A DNA stretch of 40,813 nucleotides from an uncultured Clostridia bacterium (GCA_934292955.1 CAKQXZ010000016.1:1-40813); one strand, 5' to 3'. Counted from the first letter of the stretch, positions 26,463 through 34,768 are shown. Notes: generated by a model from the sequence alone, not told the origin. Made by a program: numbers and translations.

Positions 26463-27383
26463 ATGAAAGTCAACAAAGGATTAGGCAAAGGGTTATCTGC
26501 GCTGTTCGGGGATACGAGCGAAGAATACAGCCGCTATACATACGACAAAGAGAAGATGACCGAAGAACAGGCTAATGCCGTTTACGAAATCGAACTCGAT
26601 AAAATCTTTCCCAATCCCAATCAGCCGCGTAAGGCGTTCGACGAAGTTGCTCTTCGCGAATTAGCCGACTCCATCTCGGTTCACGGGGTAATTACTCCTA
26701 TCGTGTTGAACCGCGACGGCGACAGATATATGATTATCGCGGGCGAAAGGCGTTTCCGCGCAAGCAAACTCGCCGGCAAAACGACCATTCCCGCAATCAT
26801 ACGCGACTATGACGAGCGTCAGGTTAAAGAAATTTCGCTTATCGAAAACTTACAGCGCGAAGACCTTAACCCGATCGAAGCGGCGACTGCTATGCAGCAG
26901 TTGATGCAGGATTACGACATGACGCAGGAAGAATTATCGGGCAGAATAGGCAAAAGCCGTTCGGCTATAGCGAACACCATGCGCTTGCTTACGCTGTCAT
27001 CTCCCGTTATCAGGCTGGTCGAAACAAACAAACTTTCGGCAGGTCATGCGCGTGCGCTTGTAACTCTTCCGAACGAAGTTCAGGCTGCGATTGCAGAAAA
27101 AGCGGTTAAGGACAAACTTTCCGTCCGCGATATCGAACAGGCGGTGCGCGATTATTACAATCCGCCCGAAGACACCAAGAAAGCCAAACGCGAAAAAATG
27201 CAGGCTCAGATGAGCGTAGAGCTCAAAGACATGGTTTCACGCATGCAACGCGATTTCGGCACAAAGGTCAGCGCGATCGGCAACGACAAAAAGGGCAGGA
27301 TTTATATCGACTATTACACGCGCGACGATCTGGACAGGCTTGTGGAAATACTCGAACTTATCGAAAAAAACACGATTAAGTAA
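26463..27383 (+). CDS. parB: Chromosome partitioning protein ParB (Spo0J)
   Basis: 306 residues. The N terminus GLGKGLSALFGD is the conserved ParA-interaction peptide. The CTP-binding ParB/sulfiredoxin domain shows PNPNQPRKAFDE and GERRFRASKLAG, with ENLQREDLNPIEAA as the next conserved block. The parS-recognition HTH is MTQEELSGRIGKSRSAIANT (about 157-176), and a C-terminal dimerisation helix follows. It loads on the parS sites 3.8 kb upstream. GAGAGG lies 6 nt before the ATG. A leader with the 22-bp periodic boxes suggests a separate promoter from parA. Confidence 0.96.
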   Translation: MKVNKGLGKGLSALFGDTSEEYSRYTYDKEKMTEEQANAVYEIELDKIFPNPNQPRKAFDEVALRELADSISVHGVITPIVLNRDGDRYMIIAGERRFRASKLAGKTTIPAIIRDYDERQVKEISLIENLQREDLNPIEAATAMQQLMQDYDMTQEELSGRIGKSRSAIANTMRLLTLSSPVIRLVETNKLSAGHARALVTLPNEVQAAIAEKAVKDKLSVRDIEQAVRDYYNPPEDTKKAKREKMQAQMSVELKDMVSRMQRDFGTKVSAIGNDKKGRIYIDYYTRDDLDRLVEILELIEKNTIK

Positions 27384-27669
27384 TAGGTTTATACAATATT
27401 ATCGCTTTGCGCCACCCGCTATAATAGTAGCGCAAAACAAATTTCGGCTTCTATGTCGCATTATTTAAGCGCGGCGTTATTAAAAAGTATGGTTTTTCAA
27501 AGTGCCTTAGACTTAACAAGTTTTTTTCAGCACCCGGTAAACAGACAACTACAAATTCGGCAAAACCAATAAGGCTTGCGCCGTTTTAAGGCGGTATCAT
27601 AAAGATTCCGCCTTTACTATATAATCGGTTTTTCGCGCAATCCGCAGCAAAAATCGAACAATTCATGAA
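27384..27669 (+). other. Intergenic region between parB and the M48 protease gene
   Basis: Contains two hairpins: TTTGCGC/GCGCAAA (about 27404-27435, with a nested GCTA/TAGC stem) and a perfect AAGGCGG/CCGCCTT with a 13-nt loop (about 27589-27615). The second is followed by TATAAT-like sequence that may be the M48 gene promoter. The M48 gene itself has no visible ribosome binding site. Confidence 0.45.
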
Positions 27670-29709
27670 ATGAAAAGATATAACAAGATAGACAAAAGAA
27701 CAATTATAAACGAAATAATTTCGTTCGTCGTAGCGGCGGCGGTGCTTACGGGGCTGTGGCTTATCGGATATTTTCTGGTACCGACTTCCAACGCCATGAA
27801 TATTGCTGCCGCGATTGCGGTTTTCAGTATTTTTATAATGGCGATAGTCAATTTAATAATCAACCGCGTATACATAAACAAGTTTAATAAAATGAAGGTC
27901 GCGGAAGGGCATAGCTACCTGATGGATCAGAAAAGCGAAATCGAAAGCGATTATCGCGCCGCGGAAAAAAAGGTAAACAAACTTATACGGCGCACCATGA
28001 TTTACGCGGCTATAATTCTTCTGGTGCTTGCGGCTGCGGCGTTTCTTATGGGCGCGGCAGAACCTAAATTTACCGACGATGACGGCGGCGCAACGCTTGC
28101 TATTCTGCCCATTCTTTGCCTTATCGCGCAGGGCATTATTGCTTTTTTAACAAGAAAATCGTATACAACCGCCCCCGAAGCCGAAAACGAACTTACCGAA
28201 AAAGAGTTTCCTGCGATCACCGCGCTTATTAAAGATTGTGCAAAATCGACGGGCATAAACAAACCGATACGTTTGTATTACACGTCGGCTGGCATCGGCG
28301 TAAGCGAATTTAAGGACACCGTTCAGATTTTTCTTAACCCTATCGAAGTCGCGTTTATGACGGCGGACGAATTAAAGTCGGTCATGCTGCACGAGTTTGC
28401 GCATTGCATTCATTTAGACACGAAAAAAATCGCATATTACGACGATTTTAACGCGAAAACCGAAGGCGTTGTTTCTATGTTTGCCATAATGGGCTTTTTA
28501 AGTTACAATATTTCGGTAACGCTGTTTGCCATGACGTTATATAATAAGATTTCAGCGCGCGAAAAAGAAATCGCCGCCGACAAATACGTTATAGACAACG
28601 GGCAGGCGGAAAACTATGTAAACGCTTCGGCAAAAGCCGCGCTTTACGTTATGTACGCGGGATACGACTGGAAAGAAACGGGCTACGACGCGTTCGAAGC
28701 CGAAACGCCTATGTCCGATTTCGTTCACCGCGATTACGCAACGTTCCTTAAAAAACTTGCGGAGTACAAGAATAAATGGTTCTTTACTTTGCATAACGAA
28801 CTGCCGCAACTTGTTGATTCGCACCCCACGTTCGCAATGCGAATGACGGCTTGCGGAGTAGATTCCTTCGACGTTTCAAAAACCGAAACCGACGAAAAAT
28901 ACATTGCCGAACAGGATAAATTTTTATCTTTTGCGGACAAAGTAATACACGACAATTTCGATATAGAAGACTATAAAGAAGCGCGTGAAGAAGAATATCT
29001 TTCGCGCAATGAACTGTTTGAAAAGGTTAAAAACGCGGGCGATTCGCTCGATTTTGCCAACGAAAACGAAAAACTCGAAATTGCTCAGGCGTACATGAAC
29101 GTCGACGACGAAAAGGCGCTCGAGATACTTGACAACGTACTTACAAGCTCGACAAGCAGCCTTGCATATTTTCTGAAAGGAATGATTTTGTCTAAAGCGT
29201 ACGACGACGAGTGCATAAAAATGTTCACCGAATCCGCCCGCAGCTCGGCGTTTTTCGACGAATCTATGGATCGCCTTGCATTGTACGCGTTAAAAACGGG
29301 CAAGCAGGACGTTATCGACAACTATCGTAAAACGATTGCCGAAAAAATGCAGGATAACATAGACGACGAAATTTCGGAAGAACGCGGAATGCACTTTATG
29401 CATTCGCCCGATAAAACCGATTCCGTAAATATCGACGTGGTGAATTCGGTCAAAGAGTACTGGGGCGACGCTCTTATCGCGGTTTATCTTACCGAGCATG
29501 TAACCGACAAAGGCGTAACGGTCAAATATCTTGCAATTCAGGTAAATCAAAAGAAAGATTTTGATTTCGGCAAAGCGCATAAAGATACCGTCGATATGCT
29601 CTTCCGCCACAATAAGGACAACATGAAGTTCTGTCTGTTCTACGGCGGCAAAGAATTCAACGCGATAAAAAAGACTTCGGGCTCCGAAATGTTTTCGGTA
29701 AAAAAGTAA
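27670..29709 (+). CDS. M48 family membrane metalloprotease with C-terminal repeat-like region
   Basis: 679 residues. Two pairs of hydrophobic segments lie in the first 165 residues (about 16-34, 40-62, 110-127 and 140-160). The zinc site is HEFAH (about 241-245) and the third ligand region KEIAADKY is about 60 residues later, the HtpX/Ste24-type spacing. Residues from about 430 onward are not catalytic; YMNVDDEKALEILDNVLTSS suggests TPR-like helices. The family performs membrane protein quality control or regulated proteolysis. It stands alone, with no clear ribosome binding site before ATG 27670. Confidence 0.85.
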   Translation: MKRYNKIDKRTIINEIISFVVAAAVLTGLWLIGYFLVPTSNAMNIAAAIAVFSIFIMAIVNLIINRVYINKFNKMKVAEGHSYLMDQKSEIESDYRAAEKKVNKLIRRTMIYAAIILLVLAAAAFLMGAAEPKFTDDDGGATLAILPILCLIAQGIIAFLTRKSYTTAPEAENELTEKEFPAITALIKDCAKSTGINKPIRLYYTSAGIGVSEFKDTVQIFLNPIEVAFMTADELKSVMLHEFAHCIHLDTKKIAYYDDFNAKTEGVVSMFAIMGFLSYNISVTLFAMTLYNKISAREKEIAADKYVIDNGQAENYVNASAKAALYVMYAGYDWKETGYDAFEAETPMSDFVHRDYATFLKKLAEYKNKWFFTLHNELPQLVDSHPTFAMRMTACGVDSFDVSKTETDEKYIAEQDKFLSFADKVIHDNFDIEDYKEAREEEYLSRNELFEKVKNAGDSLDFANENEKLEIAQAYMNVDDEKALEILDNVLTSSTSSLAYFLKGMILSKAYDDECIKMFTESARSSAFFDESMDRLALYALKTGKQDVIDNYRKTIAEKMQDNIDDEISEERGMHFMHSPDKTDSVNIDVVNSVKEYWGDALIAVYLTEHVTDKGVTVKYLAIQVNQKKDFDFGKAHKDTVDMLFRHNKDNMKFCLFYGGKEFNAIKKTSGSEMFSVKK

Positions 29710-29728
29710 CTGCGTAAATGCGCCCACG

Positions 29729-29773
29729 ATAAACGGCAAACAGACTTTCATATGCAACAACTTCGCCGTTTAT
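29729..29773. repeat. Perfect 9-bp inverted repeat after the M48 gene
   Basis: ATAAACGGC (29729-29737) and GCCGTTTAT (29765-29773), 27-nt loop. It could be a poor terminator for the M48 gene or an operator of the next gene. Confidence 0.55.
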
Positions 29774-29864
29774 ATAAAACAGGACGGTTTACGATTTGTA
29801 AGTTTTGCGTAAGGCTTTCACAATTTTACCCGCGTGCAAAACTCTATTTTATAAGGTTAAAACG

Positions 29865-30563
29865 ATGAATATATATGCAATCAGCGATCTGCATATGTCG
29901 GTCGCGAACCCTAAGCCGATGAATATATTCGGCGCGTGCTGGAACGATTATCTGCAAGTGATTGCGGACGATTGGACGGCTAAGGTGACCGACTCCGATA
30001 TTGTGCTGATCTCGGGCGATATAAGTTGGGCGATGACGCTCGACGACGCGCTCAAAGATATGGAATACTTCAAAAAACTGCCGGGTAAAAAAATTTTTAT
30101 CCGCGGTAATCACGACTACTGGTGGAAAAGCATTACCCGCATACGCGAGTCCGTTCCCGACGACTGCATAATGCTGCAGAACGACGCGGTGCGCATAGAA
30201 AACATTGTGTTTTGCGGTTCGCGGCTGTGGCTGGTGCCCGGTTCGCCCGATTTCAGTGAAAACGATCAGAAATTATATCTCAGGGAGCTCGAGCGTTTGC
30301 GTCTGGCGTTTTTCAAGGCGAATGCACTACGGCAAGACGGTGATAAGCTTGTTTGCATGACGCATTATCCGCCGTTCAACGTGCGCAGAGAATCCAACGA
30401 AGTTACCAAAATGTTTGAAGAAAACAACGTTACGGCGGCAATTTACGGGCATTTGCACGGAAAAGACGCGCGCGCCGATAAAATTCTTAAGAAAAACTCG
30501 ATCGCATACTATCTTACGTCCTGCGATCTTGTTGGCAATAAACTCGTAAAAATAGACGTTTAG
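29865..30563 (+). CDS. Metallophosphoesterase (calcineurin-like)
   Basis: 232 residues from ATG 29865, chosen because the protein then begins with the family's first metal motif (MNIYAISDLHMS) and AAGG lies 8 nt upstream. Dimetal motifs follow in order: Asp8/His10 (DLH), SGDISW, GNHDYWWK, THYPP and GHLHG. The full set is intact, so it is probably an active cytoplasmic phosphodiesterase or phosphatase; the substrate is unknown. It lies 37 bp before the EIIC-like gene and is likely co-transcribed with it. Confidence 0.88.
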   Translation: MNIYAISDLHMSVANPKPMNIFGACWNDYLQVIADDWTAKVTDSDIVLISGDISWAMTLDDALKDMEYFKKLPGKKIFIRGNHDYWWKSITRIRESVPDDCIMLQNDAVRIENIVFCGSRLWLVPGSPDFSENDQKLYLRELERLRLAFFKANALRQDGDKLVCMTHYPPFNVRRESNEVTKMFEENNVTAAIYGHLHGKDARADKILKKNSIAYYLTSCDLVGNKLVKIDV

Positions 30564-30600
30564 TCATAAAATTCTGCAGTCTGTTTATCAAGGAGAACAA

Positions 30601-31770
30601 ATGAAACAGCAAAAAGAGAAAAAAGCGGAAAAGAAAACGCAGGAAAACGGCTCGAATTCGGGCAAATCGTTCTGGGCGGTAGTAAAAAAATATTGCAACA
30701 GATGGTTTATAGACGCGTTTTCGGGCATGGCGCAAGGGTTGTTCGTTACGCTGATTGCGGGAACGATAATCAAAACGCTCGGCACATATCTGTTTAAGGA
30801 CACCGATTTCGGTGCGTTTTTAGTAATGCTCGGCGGGTTTGCAAGTATTGCGACCGGTTGCGGAATAGGCATAGGCATTGCAAACGGTCTTAAAGCAAAC
30901 AAACTGGTTATGTTTTCCGCCGCGGTTGCGGGAATGCTCGGCGCGTATGCCGAACCCATTCTTGCGGGGCAGAATTTATCGGAAATCGCAGTAAAATCGC
31001 TGGCCAACGCCGCGCCCGGCAACCCCGTAAGCGCATATATCTGCTCGCTTATGGCGGTTGAAATAGGCAATCTCGTTGCGGGAAAAACCAAACTCGACAT
31101 TCTGCTCGTGCCTTTAACCTGCATTTTCGTTGCGGCAATCGGCGTTTACGTTTCTTATCCGTTTATAGAACTTGTAAAACTCATCGCCGAAGGCATAAAG
31201 AGCGCGACCGAAGTTGCACCCTTCCTTATGGGAATAATAATCGCGGTGGTTATGGGGATGCTGTTGACATTGCCTACTTCTTCCGCGGCGATATGGATTT
31301 CTATCGTCGGCTCGTACGGGGCGCTCGTTCCCGATTCGGTAAACCTTGCGGGCGGGGCGGCTGTTGTCGGCTGCGCTTGCCATATGGTGGGCTTTGCCGT
31401 TATGAGTTATCGCGAGAACGGTTGGGGCGGACTTATTTCGCAAGGTCTCGGAACAAGCATGCTGCAAATTCCCAACGTTATGCGCAAACCTATTCTGTTT
31501 ATTCCGCCGGTAATCGCAAGCGCGATAGCGGGTCCGCTTTCTACATGCGTGTTCCAGCTCCGTTGCGATAAAACGGGCGGCGGCATGGGCACAAGCGGTC
31601 TTGTGGGCATTTTCGGCACGATAAACGCGTCGAACGGAGTTATTGAACCGTGGCTTATGTGGCTCGGAATAATTCTTCTTATGTTCGTACTTCCCGCCGT
31701 CGTATGTTTCGGAATTTCCGAATTTATGCGCAAAAAAGGCTGGATTAAAGAAGGCGACCTTAAAATTTAG
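30601..31770 (+). CDS. PTS EIIC-like membrane protein (PTS_EIIC_2/PfoR family)
   Basis: 389 residues and about ten hydrophobic segments, with a charged Lys/Glu-rich N-terminal tail of about 23 residues. Landmarks include GFASIATGCGIGIGIANGLKA-type glycine-rich loops and LTLPTSSAAIWISI, and the C-terminal KTGGGMGTSGLVG loop resembles the PfoR/EIIC_2 group. Members look like sugar-transport domains but often lack cognate EIIA/EIIB; PfoR was described as a toxin regulator in Clostridium. No PTS partner lies nearby, so sugar transport is uncertain. AAGGAG precedes the ATG; a terminator follows. Confidence 0.75.
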   Translation: MKQQKEKKAEKKTQENGSNSGKSFWAVVKKYCNRWFIDAFSGMAQGLFVTLIAGTIIKTLGTYLFKDTDFGAFLVMLGGFASIATGCGIGIGIANGLKANKLVMFSAAVAGMLGAYAEPILAGQNLSEIAVKSLANAAPGNPVSAYICSLMAVEIGNLVAGKTKLDILLVPLTCIFVAAIGVYVSYPFIELVKLIAEGIKSATEVAPFLMGIIIAVVMGMLLTLPTSSAAIWISIVGSYGALVPDSVNLAGGAAVVGCACHMVGFAVMSYRENGWGGLISQGLGTSMLQIPNVMRKPILFIPPVIASAIAGPLSTCVFQLRCDKTGGGMGTSGLVGIFGTINASNGVIEPWLMWLGIILLMFVLPAVVCFGISEFMRKKGWIKEGDLKI

Positions 31771-31786
31771 TTTATGACTTTATAAA

Positions 31787-31818
31787 GCAGTCGAAGTTAA
31801 TCGCTTCGGCTGTTTTTT
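31787..31818 (+). terminator. Terminator of the EIIC-like gene
   Basis: GCAGTCGAAG pairs with CTTCGGCTG (one T-G pair) around TTAATCG, followed by TTTTTTT. Confidence 0.85.
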
Positions 31819-31899
31819 TGTGGTTTAATTGTGGTTTTTGGTGTTCATTTGTGGTTAAAAATGTTTTTTAGTGGTAGACAATGGTTGTTTGTGGTGTAA
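31819..31899 (+). repeat. Degenerate 10-bp tandem repeat, TGTGGTTTTT-like
   Basis: Units starting at 31819, 31830, 31840, 31850, 31860, 31870, 31880 and 31890 can be aligned as variants of TGTGGTTTTT: TGTGGTTTAAT, TGTGGTTTTT, GGTGTTCATT, TGTGGTTAAA, AATGTTTTTT, AGTGGTAGAC, AATGGTTGTT and TGTGGTGTAA. Most are exactly 10 bp apart, one helical turn. Confidence 0.6.
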
Positions 31900-31932
31900 A
31901 ATAATACATAAAAAAGCATTCATTCATAATAT

Positions 31933-31952
31933 CCCGTCATATACTATACGGG
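31933..31952 (+). promoter_or_regulatory. Palindromic promoter-like element before yabP
   Basis: CCCGTCATATACTATACGGG is an imperfect dyad that contains CATATACT, similar to the SigE -10 consensus CATACAAT. B. subtilis yabP is SigE-controlled. No convincing -35 can be assigned, so this is tentative. Confidence 0.35.
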
Positions 31953-31962
31953 AGTTTTTTAT

Positions 31963-32223
31963 ATGACCGAACAAAATGCACATGTTCTTACCGTTACCGA
32001 CCGCAAAAAGACCTGCGTTACGGGGGTAAGCGAAGTGGACGGAGTTACAAGCGAAAAGATAACTTTTACTTTAATCGGCGATAAACGTATGATAATTCAG
32101 GGAGAAAACCTTAAAATGGCGGGATTTTCGAAGCAAAGCGCAACGCTGCTTATAGACGGTACCGTAAACGAAATCAGATACGCGGGAGCAAAAGGCAATC
32201 TGCTTAAAAAACTTATAAAATGA
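31963..32223 (+). CDS. yabP: Sporulation protein YabP
   Basis: 86 residues, the usual YabP/YqfC size. Recognisable features are the beta-rich core LTVTDRKKTCVTGVSEVDGV, the segment TFTLIGDKRMIIQGENLKM and the C-terminal IDGTVNEIRYAG. In Bacillus the protein acts in the mother cell during endospore coat and cortex formation. GGGAG precedes the ATG. It overlaps the next gene by 4 bp (ATGA), and the order yabP-yabQ-divIC is the same as in Bacillus subtilis. Confidence 0.85.
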   Translation: MTEQNAHVLTVTDRKKTCVTGVSEVDGVTSEKITFTLIGDKRMIIQGENLKMAGFSKQSATLLIDGTVNEIRYAGAKGNLLKKLIK

Positions 32224-32762
32224 CATTCAAAGCCGACGGACAATTTTTTTATTTTATAATTTCGCTTGCATCGGGGTATCTGTGCGGACTTGCCACCTTT
32301 CCGTTTGAATATTTTGCGGTAATAAAAAGTAAAATTCTTAAGTTTATAGCTGCGATTTTGCGCGGGGGCGTGCTTGCCGTTATTTACGTTTTAATAAAGG
32401 CGCATTTTAACTTTCCCGATCTTGAAATTTATTTTATCGCCGCATTTTTGTGCGGATTTTTGTTGTATAAAAAAACTTTTGCGCTAATTGTTGCATTTTA
32501 TGCCGAAAAGATATATAATAAGTGCATAAAAATTTTGAAACATCGGAGAAAGCGCATAAATGACACCGGACAAAAAAAGAAACTTAATCGCCGCAACAAC
32601 GGCGTCGATGGTATTGCTGTTGTTCATTCTCGTAGGAGTATGGCTTTTTCAGTTAGTGAACATAAACAGCAAAAAAGCAAAAATAGAAGACTTAAAAAAG
32701 CAGATCGCGGAACTCACCGAAGAACAGAATCAACTGACCGACGATATAGATCTTTGGGTTAG
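32220..32762 (+). CDS. yabQ: Sporulation membrane protein YabQ-like, with long overlap into divIC
   Basis: The frame encodes 180 residues. The first 105 or so contain three to four hydrophobic segments, as in YabQ, a membrane protein needed for spore cortex formation. It follows yabP with a 4-bp overlap, and its position before divIC supports the call. From about residue 108 the frame overlaps divIC for 203 bp, encoding a very basic tail (RRKRIND, KKKLNRRN, KNRRLKKADR) with no membrane segment. The tail may be real, or the original stop may have been lost by a frameshift near 32540-32570. Confidence 0.7.
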   Translation: MTFKADGQFFYFIISLASGYLCGLATFPFEYFAVIKSKILKFIAAILRGGVLAVIYVLIKAHFNFPDLEIYFIAAFLCGFLLYKKTFALIVAFYAEKIYNKCIKILKHRRKRINDTGQKKKLNRRNNGVDGIAVVHSRRSMAFSVSEHKQQKSKNRRLKKADRGTHRRTESTDRRYRSLG

Positions 32763-32823
32763 TCAGTGGAAGATCGAAGAACGCGCAAGGGAACTTAAGT
32801 ATGTGTTCCCCGACGATAAGTAA
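32560..32823 (+). CDS. divIC: Septum formation initiator DivIC/FtsB family protein
   Basis: 87 residues. Short cytoplasmic N terminus, one transmembrane segment (about 14-33), then a coiled coil (KKAKIEDLKKQIAELTEEQN) and the family's C-terminal region WKIEERARELKYVFPDDK. It recruits the division septum complex with FtsL and DivIB. GGAG lies 11 nt upstream, inside the yabQ frame. A 2-bp gap separates it from the ppx-like gene, consistent with an operon. Confidence 0.85.
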   Translation: MTPDKKRNLIAATTASMVLLLFILVGVWLFQLVNINSKKAKIEDLKKQIAELTEEQNQLTDDIDLWVSQWKIEERARELKYVFPDDK

Positions 32824-32825
32824 AA

Positions 32826-33698
32826 ATGAGTAGTATTGCAATAATAGATATTGGCAGCAATTCCGTCCGTATAAGAATTTCTTCGGGCGGAAAAGTTTTT
32901 TTTAGGGAAACGATTACAACCCAACTCGCAAAAGACATGTCAGACAACATGTTAAGCGATAGGTCGATTATCCGCACTTTCGACGGGCTTGATAAACTTA
33001 TTTTTTCGGCAAAAGAGCATAATGCAAAAATTTACGCTTTTGCAACCGCCGCGGTAAGAAACAGCAAAAACGGCAATGTTTTCACCGAAGAATTTTATAA
33101 AAGATACAGCTTTAACATTGACGTTATAAGCGGCGAACTCGAAAGCAAAATCGGCATTAACGGCGCGATCGGCGGGGCGGATAACGGCACGGTTATCGAC
33201 GTCGGCGGGGCTTCGTCCGAAATAGCCGTCAAACAGAACGGAAAAATCGTTTACGCGCATTCCGTTCCGATAGGAGCGGTTCTTTTGACAGATTTGTGCG
33301 GTAATGACAAAGAGAAAGCGAAAAATTTACTCGGCGAATATATAAACGAATATAAAAAAGTGCCTTTTAGCGGAAATCTTTACGCAATCGGCGGCACGGC
33401 GACTTCGCTTTCCACAATGATTTACGGCGATAAAAAATACGACCGCGAACTAAACCACGGGCGCAAAGTTTTAATGGATAAACTTGCGGAATTTACCGAT
33501 TATCTGTATACCGCTTCAGTCGAAGAATTAACCAATAACTTTGCAATAGGCGAAAAGCGCGCTTTGGTTATTCATTCGGGCGCAATGATTATTCTTTCTG
33601 TTATGCAATACCTTAACGCCGACTGTTGTATCGTCAGCGAAAATGATAATTTAGAAGGATATTACGATTATATTATGAACGGAGCAAAAGATGAATAA
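32826..33698 (+). CDS. ppx: Exopolyphosphatase / guanosine pentaphosphatase family (Ppx/GppA)
   Basis: 290 residues, the single-domain short form. Actin-like fold motifs are IDIGSNSVRIRI (phosphate 1), FATAAVRNSKNG, GELESKIGINGAIG, VIDVGGASSEI (phosphate 2) and YAIGGTATSL. Members hydrolyse polyphosphate or pppGpp, or act as sensors. It follows divIC, and the next gene overlaps its end by 8 bp. A copy of the 36-bp repeat lies at 32957-32981 and encodes DRSIIRTF, a segment not obviously conserved in the family. Confidence 0.87.
   Translation: MSSIAIIDIGSNSVRIRISSGGKVFFRETITTQLAKDMSDNMLSDRSIIRTFDGLDKLIFSAKEHNAKIYAFATAAVRNSKNGNVFTEEFYKRYSFNIDVISGELESKIGINGAIGGADNGTVIDVGGASSEIAVKQNGKIVYAHSVPIGAVLLTDLCGNDKEKAKNLLGEYINEYKKVPFSGNLYAIGGTATSLSTMIYGDKKYDRELNHGRKVLMDKLAEFTDYLYTASVEELTNNFAIGEKRALVIHSGAMIILSVMQYLNADCCIVSENDNLEGYYDYIMNGAKDE
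32957..32981 (-). repeat. Dispersed 36-bp repeat, copy 6, inside ppx
   Basis: Minus-oriented: 15 of 17 core bases and the complete GCACTTTC arm (32974-32981) match. The CAAAAGTCGGG arm is absent. Confidence 0.75.
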
Positions 33699-34710
33699 AT
33701 CCACGAAAGTTAAGATAATCGACCTATTGCCCATTCTTTTTACGATTTTATTCGGAATTGTCGCCTGTGTTTTTGCCGTTTTGTTATACGAAAACAAGTG
33801 GTACTTTGCAATTCTGCTGTGCCTTGCGGGCGTTATTCTTAACTATGTGGCGGGCGTGCTTATTCACGAAGCGGGGCATGTTATCGCGGCAAAAAAATGC
33901 AGAATGAAAGCGATGTTTCTTAATCTCGGCATTGTCACGATAGATTATGTAGCGCAAAAAGTTACGCCGTTTACATTTTTCAAAAAAGACGCGGGCGAAG
34001 CGCGTTTTATGGCTGAAACCGACATTACCGAAAAGCAGATAAAACGAGTTGCCGCAGGCGGACTGACCGCTTCGCTGATATTTATGGTTATCGGTACGGC
34101 GGCGGGCGTTATTATTTCGTTACTGACCGAAAACGCAACGGCGTTTTGCTTATTCACCGCGGGGCAGGCTGCAAACTTTTATATTTTCGCCGTGAACGGG
34201 TTGTCTTCCGATAAAACTTCCGACGGCAATATCGCGTTCGGCAATTCCGATTATCCCTCTGTTTTAGCGACTTGCTCTAATATAGAAAGAGCAGTGTCAA
34301 GCGGCGATATTCCAAGCGAACCCGACGTTATAAAGTCGAATAATCAACCTATAGCCCTGTATTTTCATTATTTATTTACTGCAATAAGCAGCGGAAAAGA
34401 CAGCGCGCTCGACCTTTTGGACGAAAATATGAATTTAGACGAATTATCCGATCGGGAATACGCGCTGTTATTCCCGGAACTTATATTTAAGCTGTGCGAA
34501 AGAAATAACTTAGACGAAAAGTACAAATCTCTTGCGGAAGATTTTTTTGCGGCAGAGCCTGACGGAGTATCGGTATTACGCGCGCACTATACATACCGAA
34601 TGTATATAGGCGACGAAAAATGGGCTTCTTTATTAAAGGGCAGTTATAGCAAACTTTTGGAAAAAGAAAAACCGTTTATAGTTGCCACCGAAAACGCGCT
34701 TACCAAATAA
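33691..34710 (+). CDS. M50 family site-2-protease-like membrane metallopeptidase
   Basis: 339 residues. Four hydrophobic segments lie in the first 170 residues. The zinc site is HEAGH (59-63) inside the second, and Asp178 in SDKTSDGN is the likely third ligand, the S2P arrangement. The C-terminal 160 residues are soluble and helical with no recognised domain. It starts inside the end of ppx (8-bp overlap) with GGAG upstream, so it is translationally coupled. In spore formers M50 proteases activate SigK or similar factors, but nothing here proves that role. Two degenerate copies of the 36-bp repeat fall in this gene. Confidence 0.87.
   Translation: MNKSTKVKIIDLLPILFTILFGIVACVFAVLLYENKWYFAILLCLAGVILNYVAGVLIHEAGHVIAAKKCRMKAMFLNLGIVTIDYVAQKVTPFTFFKKDAGEARFMAETDITEKQIKRVAAGGLTASLIFMVIGTAAGVIISLLTENATAFCLFTAGQAANFYIFAVNGLSSDKTSDGNIAFGNSDYPSVLATCSNIERAVSSGDIPSEPDVIKSNNQPIALYFHYLFTAISSGKDSALDLLDENMNLDELSDREYALLFPELIFKLCERNNLDEKYKSLAEDFFAAEPDGVSVLRAHYTYRMYIGDEKWASLLKGSYSKLLEKEKPFIVATENALTK
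33713..33729 (+). repeat. Dispersed repeat core, copy 7, near the start of the M50 gene
   Basis: 15 of 17 core bases match, followed by CCC. It encodes KIIDLLP immediately before the first membrane segment. Confidence 0.6.
34338..34354 (+). repeat. Dispersed repeat core, copy 8, within the M50 gene (weak)
   Basis: 14 of 17 core bases match, with AACCTATAGCCC intact across the core/right-arm boundary. It encodes NNQPIAL. This is the weakest copy counted. Confidence 0.45.
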
Positions 34711-34720
34711 CCAACCAACG

Positions 34721-34755
34721 AAAAACTCCTTCACTGTTGCGTGAAGGAGTTTTTT
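34721..34755. terminator. Bidirectional terminator
   Basis: AAAAACTCCTTCAC pairs with GTGAAGGAGTTTTT around TGTTGC. A run before and T run after serve both the M50 gene and the minus-strand ECF gene. Confidence 0.92.
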
Positions 34756-34768
34756 ATATGTAAACAAA

